The notes under the pieces were generated by a model. It saw nothing but the letters and a program-made list of their open reading frames with translations. It had not been told where the DNA came from and did no database searches. The translations under genes and the position numbers were made by a program. Below, in pieces: positions 42,019 through 49,822 of a DNA stretch of 64,000 nt (the first letter of the stretch is position 1; each line of letters opens with the position of its first letter). Origin of the DNA: Tropicibacter oceani. GTDB taxonomy: Bacteria; Pseudomonadota; Alphaproteobacteria; Rhodobacterales; Rhodobacteraceae. The stretch spans positions 1,426,001 to 1,490,000 of the forward strand of contig NZ_CP124616.1 of NCBI RefSeq assembly GCF_029958925.1. The letters are read 5' to 3'.

Positions 42019-44562
42019 TCATTGCATAGACGCGCGCGCCTGACAGGCATCGCTGTAGCCAAAGCGGCATCCGTAGTCGTACAATGCTTGTTTAACTTCG
42101 TAAGGGGGTGACGCGCCTTCCACCCCGTAGCGACCGGCGAGATAGCAATTGTTCGCTTCGCCGCTGAGGCAGCGAATGACCTTCTGATCATATTCGGCGA
42201 CGGCATTGCCGCGCATCACGTCAGCGACCAAGTGACAATCCAGCCGATCAGACAGCTTGCAGGCTTTTTCAATGAATTCAATCTCTTTGGCGGGATCGGG
42301 CGCGGCCGAATATCTATCCCAATTTCCTGCCGCCTGATAGCAGGCTCGCTCTGATCCCTGTTCACAGCCAAGCGCATTCAGCCCTTTTTCGCCCAACGGA
42401 TCCGAGGCGCGGTCCCATCGGACCTGCTCTGCCAGTTCCGCGCAACCATCGCCCTGACCGAGATTGCAGGCACGACGGTGGAGCGCTTTGACGAGCCCCC
42501 CCCAGTATTGCATGTCATAATGCATCGTCGATACTCCGTGACTTTGCCCATTAAACAGCGAAGCAAGTTCCATGCAGTCTGCGGTGACAGTTGCCGCACA
42601 ACCGCGTTGAAGGCGGCGCAGGGTTCCGGACGAATGTGGCTTTTCGAGTTCAAGCGCCGGGGTCAGGGCAACCGCAAGCGCACCTTGTTCCGTAATGCGT
42701 GTGGCAACGTCGCGCTGCAATACAGCATACAGAAGACCATCGCAGCCAATCATCCGATCGCCAAGACGACAGGCGCGCAGGCTGAAGCGAAGGGTCTGAT
42801 CAGGATCGTCGGTCAGGCCAGCGGCCATCGAACAGGATCGCGGGTGTCCCAAATCGCAGGCCTGAGAGTACAAGCGAAACACCTCTTGCGGCGGGCCCTC
42901 CAGCGCCTTTTCCGTGCGGGTCGGGTTTCGTTTGGGCGCGATGATGTCCGCCAAGCTGCCGCAGGACGGCCCGTCGTCCAGATCACAGCCCATGCGGTGA
43001 AAATCGGTCGCCAGATACATATCTTTTTGCGGCGACCAATTGTCAGCAGCGTCGTCCAAAAGAAATTGATCTGTATAAAGCCCGCCAACGCGTCCGCAGG
43101 CCGCACCGTTGCCCTGGGCACAGCGCGCCTGTAGGGCAAGTAGCCTGTCCTGCGGCGGCTGGGTCACATCCGCGGCGATTGCCTCGGCGCAAAGCTGCGC
43201 ATCGCCACTGGCGCAGGCTGTCGCAGCGGAGGGACGGACGAAAACAGCCTCGGATGTCGTCATTGGCATTGCGCAGGCATCGGTGGCCCCAAGCTCGCAG
43301 GCACGCGCGTACAGTCGTTTCGCAGCGAAATGCAGCAGGGGCGCCGCTGGGTATGCTTGGGCAAAGGTGGCAAGGTCGTGGCAAGCACTGGCGTCATTCG
43401 CGATACAGCCGTTGCGCGCCTCGGTCACAAAGGAACGCAGAGCGGGTAGAACCATTTCGTCAACCTCTGGTGCCAGAGGATCGGAGGCCTCATCCGCAAG
43501 CAAGCGACAGTCATCCATGCGGACGCTCGGTTCTGGGTCGTGGATCTGGCAGGCCTTGAGCAACCAGTGGCGGGCCAATTTCGGGTCACGGGGGGCTTCA
43601 GGCACGTCCCGGTACAGGTTCGCCAGTGCGAGGCATTTCTCGGCTCGTCCGCCCCCACACTGCAATTCATATTCTTCGATCAGAAGCGCCAGGTGGACGG
43701 CCCGGTCTGCGCCGACCAAAATCTCATATTCAACCATTCCGCAACGGTCGCCCCCAGCCAGTCGGCAGGCGTGAGCATACAATGCTATCGCCCGATCCGG
43801 CTCGGTCGGTCGCAGGACGGATGCGAGGTCGAAACAGTCCACCATAATGCCATTGGTGCAGCCCACATCCAGTGCCGCGATCGCCGATGCCGAAGGCTGC
43901 GGTGGAGTCGCGCGATTACCTTTGAAGGAATCGCACCAGTAGCCCGAGCGTGCCCCGAGCACGCAAGCGCGTTCCAGAAATTGCGCAGCCAGTTCTTTCT
44001 TGTCTTGATTGTCTTCAATAGGTGGAAAAACAGGCGTCCCGTTCACCATGGCCTCGGCCAGTTTCAGGCAGGCTTCCGGGTCACCCGTTGCGCAGCGTTC
44101 CTGACGCCAGGGCCAGGTTGGATCAAACCCGCTCCGCGGGAAAGGCGTTACCTCATCGACAGTGCGGTCATAGGATCGACAAGACGCATCGTGACCGGTT
44201 TCGCAACCCAACCAATAGATGGCTTCGGCTACGGGCGCATCGCGTGGCACAATCCGCCCGGCGACAAAGACCTGTGCAACCCTGATGCAGGCATCAAGAT
44301 CGCCATTGCGGCAGCCGTGCTGGAAACCCTCGACACGAGCGCGATGTGCAGGGGGCGCCTCTGCGGCTGCGTCAGGCGACAGCGCCATGTCGCGGACGTG
44401 CTGAAACCTGGCACGCTGAGTTTCAAAATCTCGCGCAGCTTGTGCGCTTTTGGCAGCGAGGGCCGCTTGCCGACCGGCGTGAACTTGATCTGCAGTCCAG
44501 TATTCCTGAGCATGAGCGGTGCCCCCCAGGAGGACCAAGACCAAAAGAAACAAGCCGCGCAT
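42019..44562 (-). CDS. Large exported cysteine-rich Sel1-repeat protein (Hcp-like)
   Basis: 847 residues. Signal peptide MRGLFLLVLVLLGGTAHA, then almost entirely Sel1-like helical repeats of about 36-40 residues. Most repeats carry a Cys-x7-Cys pair (e.g. CRNGDLDAC, CATGDPEAC, CTNGIMVDC, CGGGRAEKC), the disulfide pattern of Helicobacter Hcp proteins, in which each helix pair is stapled. It should therefore be a rigid, disulfide-bonded solenoid in the periplasm or outside the cell. Function unknown: scaffold, surface factor or inhibitor-type protein are possible. ATG 44562 has GGAGG eight bases upstream. Lower G+C than the chromosome backbone and set between repeats, so probably acquired. Confidence 0.85.
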   Translation of the reverse strand: MRGLFLLVLVLLGGTAHAQEYWTADQVHAGRQAALAAKSAQAARDFETQRARFQHVRDMALSPDAAAEAPPAHRARVEGFQHGCRNGDLDACIRVAQVFVAGRIVPRDAPVAEAIYWLGCETGHDASCRSYDRTVDEVTPFPRSGFDPTWPWRQERCATGDPEACLKLAEAMVNGTPVFPPIEDNQDKKELAAQFLERACVLGARSGYWCDSFKGNRATPPQPSASAIAALDVGCTNGIMVDCFDLASVLRPTEPDRAIALYAHACRLAGGDRCGMVEYEILVGADRAVHLALLIEEYELQCGGGRAEKCLALANLYRDVPEAPRDPKLARHWLLKACQIHDPEPSVRMDDCRLLADEASDPLAPEVDEMVLPALRSFVTEARNGCIANDASACHDLATFAQAYPAAPLLHFAAKRLYARACELGATDACAMPMTTSEAVFVRPSAATACASGDAQLCAEAIAADVTQPPQDRLLALQARCAQGNGAACGRVGGLYTDQFLLDDAADNWSPQKDMYLATDFHRMGCDLDDGPSCGSLADIIAPKRNPTRTEKALEGPPQEVFRLYSQACDLGHPRSCSMAAGLTDDPDQTLRFSLRACRLGDRMIGCDGLLYAVLQRDVATRITEQGALAVALTPALELEKPHSSGTLRRLQRGCAATVTADCMELASLFNGQSHGVSTMHYDMQYWGGLVKALHRRACNLGQGDGCAELAEQVRWDRASDPLGEKGLNALGCEQGSERACYQAAGNWDRYSAAPDPAKEIEFIEKACKLSDRLDCHLVADVMRGNAVAEYDQKVIRCLSGEANNCYLAGRYGVEGASPPYEVKQALYDYGCRFGYSDACQARASMQ

Positions 44563-45056
44563 CACCAAAACCTCCGCTTTTACGGGCCGAGTATAGCCCT
44601 GATTTCCGGCAAAGTTGTGACCGGGCGCGGACACAATAGTGAAACTGCCATGTCCTCTGCCTTACCCCGCAAAGTCCGGAGTTCAATCCGGCGTCACTTC
44701 TTGAAGCAGTATTCCTTGGCCAGAATGTCCGCTGTGGCTGGTCCGAAAACGATAGTTCGCGCTTGCAGCGAACTTCCGGTTTCCGCCCAGCCTGCCGGAA
44801 CGTAGCGACCGGCCCAAACCTGCCTTTCACCAACCGGTCAAGATACTGCACCCGCAGCCCGCTTTGCAGACATTCGCCGCAGGCGCGAAATCAAGTGTTT
44901 TCTGAACTGGAAGTCTGCGGGCAAAGCTGGCTTTCGCTGCGACTGGCGTGAATGCAATTCTCCTTGGCTATCAGCAAGCGGAACAGCTCGGTTGGATAGG
45001 TACGATGCACCTTGCTATAGAGTAGAAAAATTCCAAATGTGTAGAGCAATACAACC
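44563..45056. other. Intergenic region with dispersed repeat, upstream of the PLD-like gene
   Basis: About 490 bases between divergent genes. Holds a copy of the 25-bp repeat and around it GAATGTCCGCTG- and GCGAACTTCCGG-type stretches that I remember as parts of a degenerate intergenic repeat frequent in roseobacters. Its right end (45000-45056) is AT-rich and probably carries the PLD-like gene's promoter; TTGCTA with AAATGT 17 bases on is a weak candidate. Confidence 0.6.
44791..44815 (+). repeat. Dispersed non-coding repeat, copy 2 (matches 39937-39961)
   Basis: Same orientation as copy 1, 24 of 25 bases identical. Together the copies bracket the MFS gene, the CRISPR-like region and the Sel1 gene. 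Confidence 0.85.
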
Positions 45057-46097
45057 ATGGGTGTGAAATACCTGACTGGCGAAGGACTGGCGAAGCGCAT
45101 CCGCAAGGTTATGGCAGGAGACAATCCCTGGATGTGCGTCGCTTTTCTCGGTCCAACCTGGGCGGAGGAACTGTTCGATGGCGGGGTAACGCCCGAGAAC
45201 CTGCGCGTTGTGTGCGACCTACGTATGGGTATGACCGTGCAGACGGCACTTCGCTTAGGTGGAGCGCCGGACAACGAACGCCTACGCCACCTCCCCGATC
45301 AGCAAATGCACGCGAAGATCTACGCGTCGGACGAGGGCGCGGTCGTCTGCTCGGCCAATGCCTCTCACGCCGCTCTATCCTCAGTTGACAGGATCGAGGA
45401 TGGAGTGTGGTTGCCCCCCGGAGGCAAAGCGCACTGTGAAGCCGAAGCGACCTTCGAGACGCGTTACAGCAACGCCGTGCGTGTGGACGCTGATGCTCTC
45501 GCAAGAGCGCCAGAGCACTTGGGGGGCCTCGGCGCCGCTGCGGTCGGTGCAAATGAGGCGGTTGATCTCGGGAATTCGCCAACGCTTTTGCAACTTCTTC
45601 GCTACGACCCTGAAGCATTTAAGGGCATCCGCTTTGTCTTCTCGAATGAGGACGTTACCGAGGCGGTCAAGGCGGGTGCCAAGGCGATTATGGACGAAGA
45701 GGTGGCGAAGGATGGAGGCGCTGCGGAAGGCTGGGGGTCTGGCCCACTCAAATACCATTGCTTCGCCAACTGGGAAAGGAAGGAGAGTGACTGGCCCGTG
45801 CTGTTCATCTCCGTCTACCGTGGGTCGAACGGCAAAATCTTCCTTGGCATGTATCGTCATCTACGGTTTATCCCGGAGGTTTCCAATGGAGAAGGTGAGA
45901 CGGAGGAAGTGTTCGTTGCAGCCAAAGTTCGGTGGAACACCGGCGGAGCTGCGTTCGGAGACCTGCGAAAGCTCGCAACGGTCTTGCAGTGCGAGACTGA
46001 GCTGAAGGTATTGTTCCAGAACGAACGCACATTTGATCGTGTCGCCGGGAAGGTGCTCGACGCCGTAGGTGCTCGCAAGGTTTTGAAACTGACATAG
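45057..46097 (+). CDS. Orphan single-HKD phospholipase-D-like protein
   Basis: 346 residues, cytoplasmic (no signal or membrane segment). One HKD motif: HAKIYASD at about residues 85-92 followed after six residues by SAN, the pattern HxKx4Dx6(G)SxN; the glycine is replaced by cysteine. Single-HKD members (Nuc, BfiI, some defence nucleases) dimerise to build the active site, so nuclease or phosphodiesterase activity is likely. The C-terminal half (about 180-346) is unfamiliar, with aromatic-rich strands (FANWERKESDWPVLFISVYRG). Codon use and base composition differ from the backbone. No partner gene is beside it. A role in defence is a guess. Confidence 0.65.
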   Translation: MGVKYLTGEGLAKRIRKVMAGDNPWMCVAFLGPTWAEELFDGGVTPENLRVVCDLRMGMTVQTALRLGGAPDNERLRHLPDQQMHAKIYASDEGAVVCSANASHAALSSVDRIEDGVWLPPGGKAHCEAEATFETRYSNAVRVDADALARAPEHLGGLGAAAVGANEAVDLGNSPTLLQLLRYDPEAFKGIRFVFSNEDVTEAVKAGAKAIMDEEVAKDGGAAEGWGSGPLKYHCFANWERKESDWPVLFISVYRGSNGKIFLGMYRHLRFIPEVSNGEGETEEVFVAAKVRWNTGGAAFGDLRKLATVLQCETELKVLFQNERTFDRVAGKVLDAVGARKVLKLT

Positions 46098-46845
46098 CTA
46101 CTATTGGATAAGGCCTAAAGGCGGGCTTCAGTGTGGATACGTTCCTCAAGTGCGCCTCTGCGAGGGGGCGTGCGAAACGGTTCCTCCGTTGCACTTTGGT
46201 CCTTCATGTCTTCGAGAACACCCCGACGTGAGTGACTAAAACCCAATGCAACGGCACTACCACAGCAATACGGTATCCGTGAAACCGCCGTTCGAGCGTG
46301 CCGCAGCATCAAGTACTTTGGGGCTCGCAACAGACCTTCGGCGGTGCTCTATGGGCTCGCGCCTGGTCACCTCGGGCATCGCGCCGCTCCCGGCCCTCAC
46401 CGGGCTTTCGTCATGACGGTCATCGCCGCGGCGCATTTTCCCTGAACTTGCCGTTCGTGGTGTCGCGTAGCATTGTCGGACAAGCCGACGTCAGCGATGC
46501 GCAGTTAGCGACCTCTGCACCCTTGTGGATAGCGACGAGCGCTGCAGCCATGACCGTCGTCGCTACTGGACGTCAGCCAATATGATCAACATAACGGCGG
46601 CGGCCCCGAAGCGGTCTTTCGAAGCGGCGTGCGACGTCGTCTCGCATGTCGAGGCCCGTCGCGCTGACGATGCCGTCATCTCTTGGCCCATTTGCGATAT
46701 TCACTGCTGGCAGCGAAGCGGCAAAAGAGGCCTCAGGCAAGAAGTCTTGACCAGAGACGGACGGAAAGCGGCCAGGCAAACCTGACCGCTCTCGGTTCTT
46801 TGTCGTCTTTCGAGTGGCGCGCCGTGATTGGGGATCAGGCGCGCG
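46098..46845. other. Intergenic region, 748 bases, with decayed repeats
   Basis: No supported gene on either strand. Contains the 46418-46460 repeat and further pieces rich in GACGGTCATCG and GACCGTCGTCG words that look like worn copies of the same family. Parts near 46300-46410 could be the end of a decayed coding sequence, but I cannot identify it. Confidence 0.55.
46418..46460 (+). repeat. Dispersed non-coding repeat, second motif, copy 2
   Basis: About 36 of 43 bases match 39983-40025, same orientation, including CTGAAC.TGCC.TTCGT. Confidence 0.75.
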
Positions 46846-47739
46846 TCAGCCCCACTTCATCTCGCCGGTCAAAACCTTGGCCCCGACGTTCAAGGCCACG
46901 CCCATACCCAGATCGGGAAAGCGGGCTGTCATTGCGGCGATCAGATCTTCGGACCCATCGGCTTGGTCGAGTTCCTCTTCCAGAGCAAGAAGGTAGTCCT
47001 TCGTAAATTTCACGGCGTCGAGCCCCATGGGCGCATCCAGCGTCATGTGACCGGGAACGACGACCTGCGGATTGCGGGCGATGATGGCGTCCAGATTTGC
47101 GATCCAGGCCGCGCGCTGTTCCTTGGTCGGCGTATCTGCGGTCCAGACGTGCGTGCCGGAAAACACCATCACGCCGCCGAACACCGCCTGAAGATCTTCG
47201 ACCCACAGGTAACGGCGGTTGGCCAGTCCTTCGCCAGGCATAATCTCGATCGCATGGCCATCGACGGTCAGGGTCTTGCTGTCATGGGCTGCGGGAATGA
47301 TCACCTCTGCCACGGAGGCCGGACCGTTTTCACCCAGTTGCGGGCCCCAGGTTTCGACCTTTTTCGCCACGTTCGCGTTGATGGCCGCGACGGTTTCGCT
47401 GGCTGCGATGACGCGGGCATCGGGAAAGGTTTCGACGATCGGGCGCAGACTGAAGTAAAAATCAGGGTCGCTCTGGCTGATGTAGATCGTGGTCAGGGTC
47501 TTGCCCGTCGCCTTGATTTCCGCGGCCAGGGCGCGACCATCGGGCAGGGTGAAGCCGCCGTCGATCAGCACGGCCTCTGTGTTGCCCTGGATCAGGACAG
47601 GCGCGCGGAAAAAGCCGTTTTCACCGGCGGGGAAGTGCGTCCAGGTCAGGCCGTTGGTATCTGCAAGGGTGATGCCGGGGGACATCAGGGCGGTTGCGCC
47701 GGCAGCGGTGGTCATTTTCAGGATATCTCTGCGGTTCAT
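46846..47739 (-). CDS. MBL-fold (metallo-beta-lactamase-like) exported protein, metal site altered
   Basis: 297 residues. N terminus NRRDILKMTTAAGATALM resembles a Tat signal peptide. The MBL fold is recognisable (VLIDGGFTLPDGRALAAEI, VVPGHMT, PAAHDSKTL), but where the HxHxDH metal motif should follow the TIYISQ strand the sequence is SQSDPDFYF, so the usual two-zinc site is incomplete. It may be a hydrolase with one metal or a non-catalytic homologue. SD AAGGAC before ATG 47739. It follows the broken DsbA-family gene by 27 bases and is probably in the same operon, opposite a LysR gene. Confidence 0.8.
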   Translation of the reverse strand: MNRRDILKMTTAAGATALMSPGITLADTNGLTWTHFPAGENGFFRAPVLIQGNTEAVLIDGGFTLPDGRALAAEIKATGKTLTTIYISQSDPDFYFSLRPIVETFPDARVIAASETVAAINANVAKKVETWGPQLGENGPASVAEVIIPAAHDSKTLTVDGHAIEIMPGEGLANRRYLWVEDLQAVFGGVMVFSGTHVWTADTPTKEQRAAWIANLDAIIARNPQVVVPGHMTLDAPMGLDAVKFTKDYLLALEEELDQADGSEDLIAAMTARFPDLGMGVALNVGAKVLTGEMKWG

Positions 47740-47766
47740 TGTCTTGTCCTTTCTGTATGTGCGGGG

Positions 47767-48408
47767 TCAGGCCAGCCCAAGCGTGGCGAGCATCGCATCG
47801 GGTCCGGAATACAGCGTGCTGGAGTCGATCACGCGGCGGGTGCCTTTGATCTCCGAAATCAGGGCGGGCACGCCTTGCAGTCCGAAGGTCGCCATCAGGT
47901 TGCGCGCCTCTGCGGTGCGATTGCGGACCAGATCGGCGAGAGCCGCATCGGGGGCCCGTATACGCGCAGCGGCATCTGCAAGGCCCAGTTCGGCCAGCAG
48001 TTCCGCGACAACCGTGGGAGAGGTCACATCCTTGCCGTCGACATATCGCGCCGACTGAATGGCGGAGAGGGCGTCGATCACGCGATCGGGGGCTGTCTCG
48101 GCCACCGCCGTGACAGCCAGCGTTGCCACGGTGGAATCGAGGGAGGTATCGTTGGCCGACAGAACGTCTCGGCGATACGCTTCGGTGAACGGCTGGCCCG
48201 TCAACGCCGCAATGCGTTAGTCGTTCGCCCACGCCTGCGCGGCGAAGCTTTTCATCGGCCGCGCGCCTCTGCCGGCGAACAGCCCGGTGGCATGTGGCCG
48301 AAGGTCGATGTGCGGATGCTTCGCAAGCTTGCCGATGGTCGCGGAGGCCCCGTAGCACCAGCCGCAGAGGGGATCGAAGAGGTAGTGCAGTATTGTTATC
48401 CGTGTCAT
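47767..48408 (-). pseudogene. DsbA-family (FrnE-like) thiol oxidoreductase broken by an in-frame stop
   Basis: Would encode 213 residues: LFDPLCGWCYGAS at the N terminus has the thioredoxin-fold CGWC active site, and the C-terminal part (GLQGVPALISEI) has the cis-proline loop. The frame is continuous, but codon at 48217-48219 is TAA, between WAND and RIAALTGQPF. Relatives usually have DQRIA here, so a CAA(Gln)-to-TAA change is the simplest cause. The rest looks well conserved, so the mutation is recent or a sequencing error. Regulated by, or regulator of, nothing provable; LysR gene diverges from it. Confidence 0.85.
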
Positions 48409-48456
48409 GTCCTGTCTCCTTGGACAGGGACATAGGCGGATTCATTATGCGTGATA

Positions 48457-48495
48457 AGGCTAACATTTTTGACAATGCGTATGCCAAAGGCTAAC
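48457..48495. promoter_or_regulatory. Candidate LysR site: direct repeat AGGCTAAC
   Basis: AGGCTAAC at 48457-48464 and again at 48488-48495, 31 bases apart (about three helix turns), in the gap between the divergent DsbA-family and LysR genes. Suits a LysR-type binding region. Confidence 0.4.
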
Positions 48496-48503
48496 AGCCA
48501 GGC

Positions 48504-49412
48504 ATGTCGAAAGCCCACAACCTCAACCGGCTGGCCTATTTCGCGGCGGTGGTCGAAACTGGTTCCTTCACCAGGGCCGCAGACCGCCTCGGCGTGACAA
48601 AGGCCGTGGTCAGCAGCCAGGTGACGCAGTTGGAGGCCGAGCTCAAGGCGACGCTGCTGGTGCGTAACACGCGAAAGGTCAGCACGACCGAAGCGGGTCA
48701 CCTGTTCTACACGCGCTGCGCGTCGATCCTGAACGAGGCGCAAGAAGCCTTCAGCGAGTTGTCGCAACTGTCAGAGCAGCCCGTGGGTACGCTGCGAATG
48801 ACCGCCCCAAACGATTACGGCACTGCGATCGTGGCCCCGCTGGCTGCTGCGTTCCGACGCAAGTACCCCGATTGTCGGGTGGAGCTGCACCTCGGCGACG
48901 ATCACAGCGATCTCATGGCGGGTGATCTGGACCTGGCCATCCGGGTCGGGTGGCTTCGGGATTCCACGCTGTTGGCGCGCAGGGTGGGCGGGTTCAAACA
49001 ACTACTTGTTGGCGCGGGCGGCAACCCAAGTGCGTTCGATCACATCCAGCACCCGGACGATCTGTCTGCTGCGCCATTCATTGCAAACAGGGCGCTGTCC
49101 AATCCGCTGCACTGGCGGTTCGAAAATGCAGCGGGCGAAACGGTTTCCGTCAAATTGCAAAGCGATCTGTCCATCGACAGCGCGCCCGCGATCATGGCCG
49201 CCGTGAAAGAGGGCGCAGGTCTGGCGATCTTGCCGGACTACCTGGTGCGCAAGCATCTTGCATCCGGTGCGCTGGATCACGTGCTGCCCCATTGGCACCT
49301 GCCCGAAGGGGGCATCTTCGTGGTCCTTCCCGCGTCGCGGTTCCGCGCCGCAAAGGTGTCTGCGTTTACGGAAATGCTCCGACTGGCTGAAAAGACCCGG
49401 ACCAGCGATTGA
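48504..49412 (+). CDS. LysR-family transcriptional regulator
   Basis: 302 residues: N-terminal winged helix (LAYFAAVVETGSFTRAADRLGVTKAVVSSQVTQLE) and C-terminal effector-binding domain (about 90-295). Divergent from the DsbA-family/MBL genes, its likely targets. Pattern resembles the group of LysR proteins that control oxidoreductases and quinone or aldehyde stress genes, which is only suggestive. Confidence 0.93.
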   Translation: MSKAHNLNRLAYFAAVVETGSFTRAADRLGVTKAVVSSQVTQLEAELKATLLVRNTRKVSTTEAGHLFYTRCASILNEAQEAFSELSQLSEQPVGTLRMTAPNDYGTAIVAPLAAAFRRKYPDCRVELHLGDDHSDLMAGDLDLAIRVGWLRDSTLLARRVGGFKQLLVGAGGNPSAFDHIQHPDDLSAAPFIANRALSNPLHWRFENAAGETVSVKLQSDLSIDSAPAIMAAVKEGAGLAILPDYLVRKHLASGALDHVLPHWHLPEGGIFVVLPASRFRAAKVSAFTEMLRLAEKTRTSD

Positions 49413-49557
49413 GCCATCACGTGGCGTGCCCCTCTGTCAGCCCGTTTCAAAGGCGCGGATTCCTTGCACGACTGATCACGGGGCTGCCTTCGGTGGTATG
49501 GACCAGCCAGGCAGAAACCCAGCAGACGCCGACGAAATCGACGTTTTCGAAGGGTTT

Positions 49558-49773
49558 TCACGGTTCGATATATTGCGCATCGGGCGTGTTCAGCCATTTC
49601 CCCAGGTCGGGCGGCATCTGGCCGGTGCGGCCGAAGTCTTTGAAACGTGCCAGAATCTCGTCCGAGGGGCAGCCGTCGAACAGCGATTGCGCCGTCCCGG
49701 GTGTGCCGAGCAGTCCCGAGAGCAGCGCGCCCGCCGCAATCCCCAGGGCGGTCGCTTTTGGTCCGTTTGTCAT
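49558..49773 (-). CDS. Small exported protein, unknown function
   Basis: 71 residues. Signal peptide to about residue 28 (LGIAAGALLSGLLGTPGTAQ), then a short mature part with one cysteine (FDGCPSDEILARF) and the tail WLNTPDAQYIEP. A strong AGGAGGAG precedes the ATG, so it is likely translated. Downstream of the FAD dehydrogenase gene by 49 bases and probably in its operon. I do not recognise the family. Confidence 0.65.
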   Translation of the reverse strand: MTNGPKATALGIAAGALLSGLLGTPGTAQSLFDGCPSDEILARFKDFGRTGQMPPDLGKWLNTPDAQYIEP

Positions 49774-49822
49774 CCTGGGTCTCCTCCTGTCTTGTCGCGC
49801 CGGGTGGCCCGTGCGGCCTGTT

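Noticed and set aside
42126-42138. 13-base match to the 25-bp dispersed repeat inside the Sel1 gene
   Set aside because: Lies in frame within coding sequence (RYGVEG region) and does not extend; probably chance or shared composition.
44683-44698. CCGGAGTTCAATCCGG looked like a tRNA T-arm
   Set aside because: The stem is offset for a T-loop, and no acceptor, anticodon or CCA part lies around it.
46298-46585. 95-codon plus-strand frame in the 46-kb gap
   Set aside because: It crosses the dispersed repeat and shares the SLNLPFV translation with the other repeat copy, so the similarity is at DNA level, not a gene.
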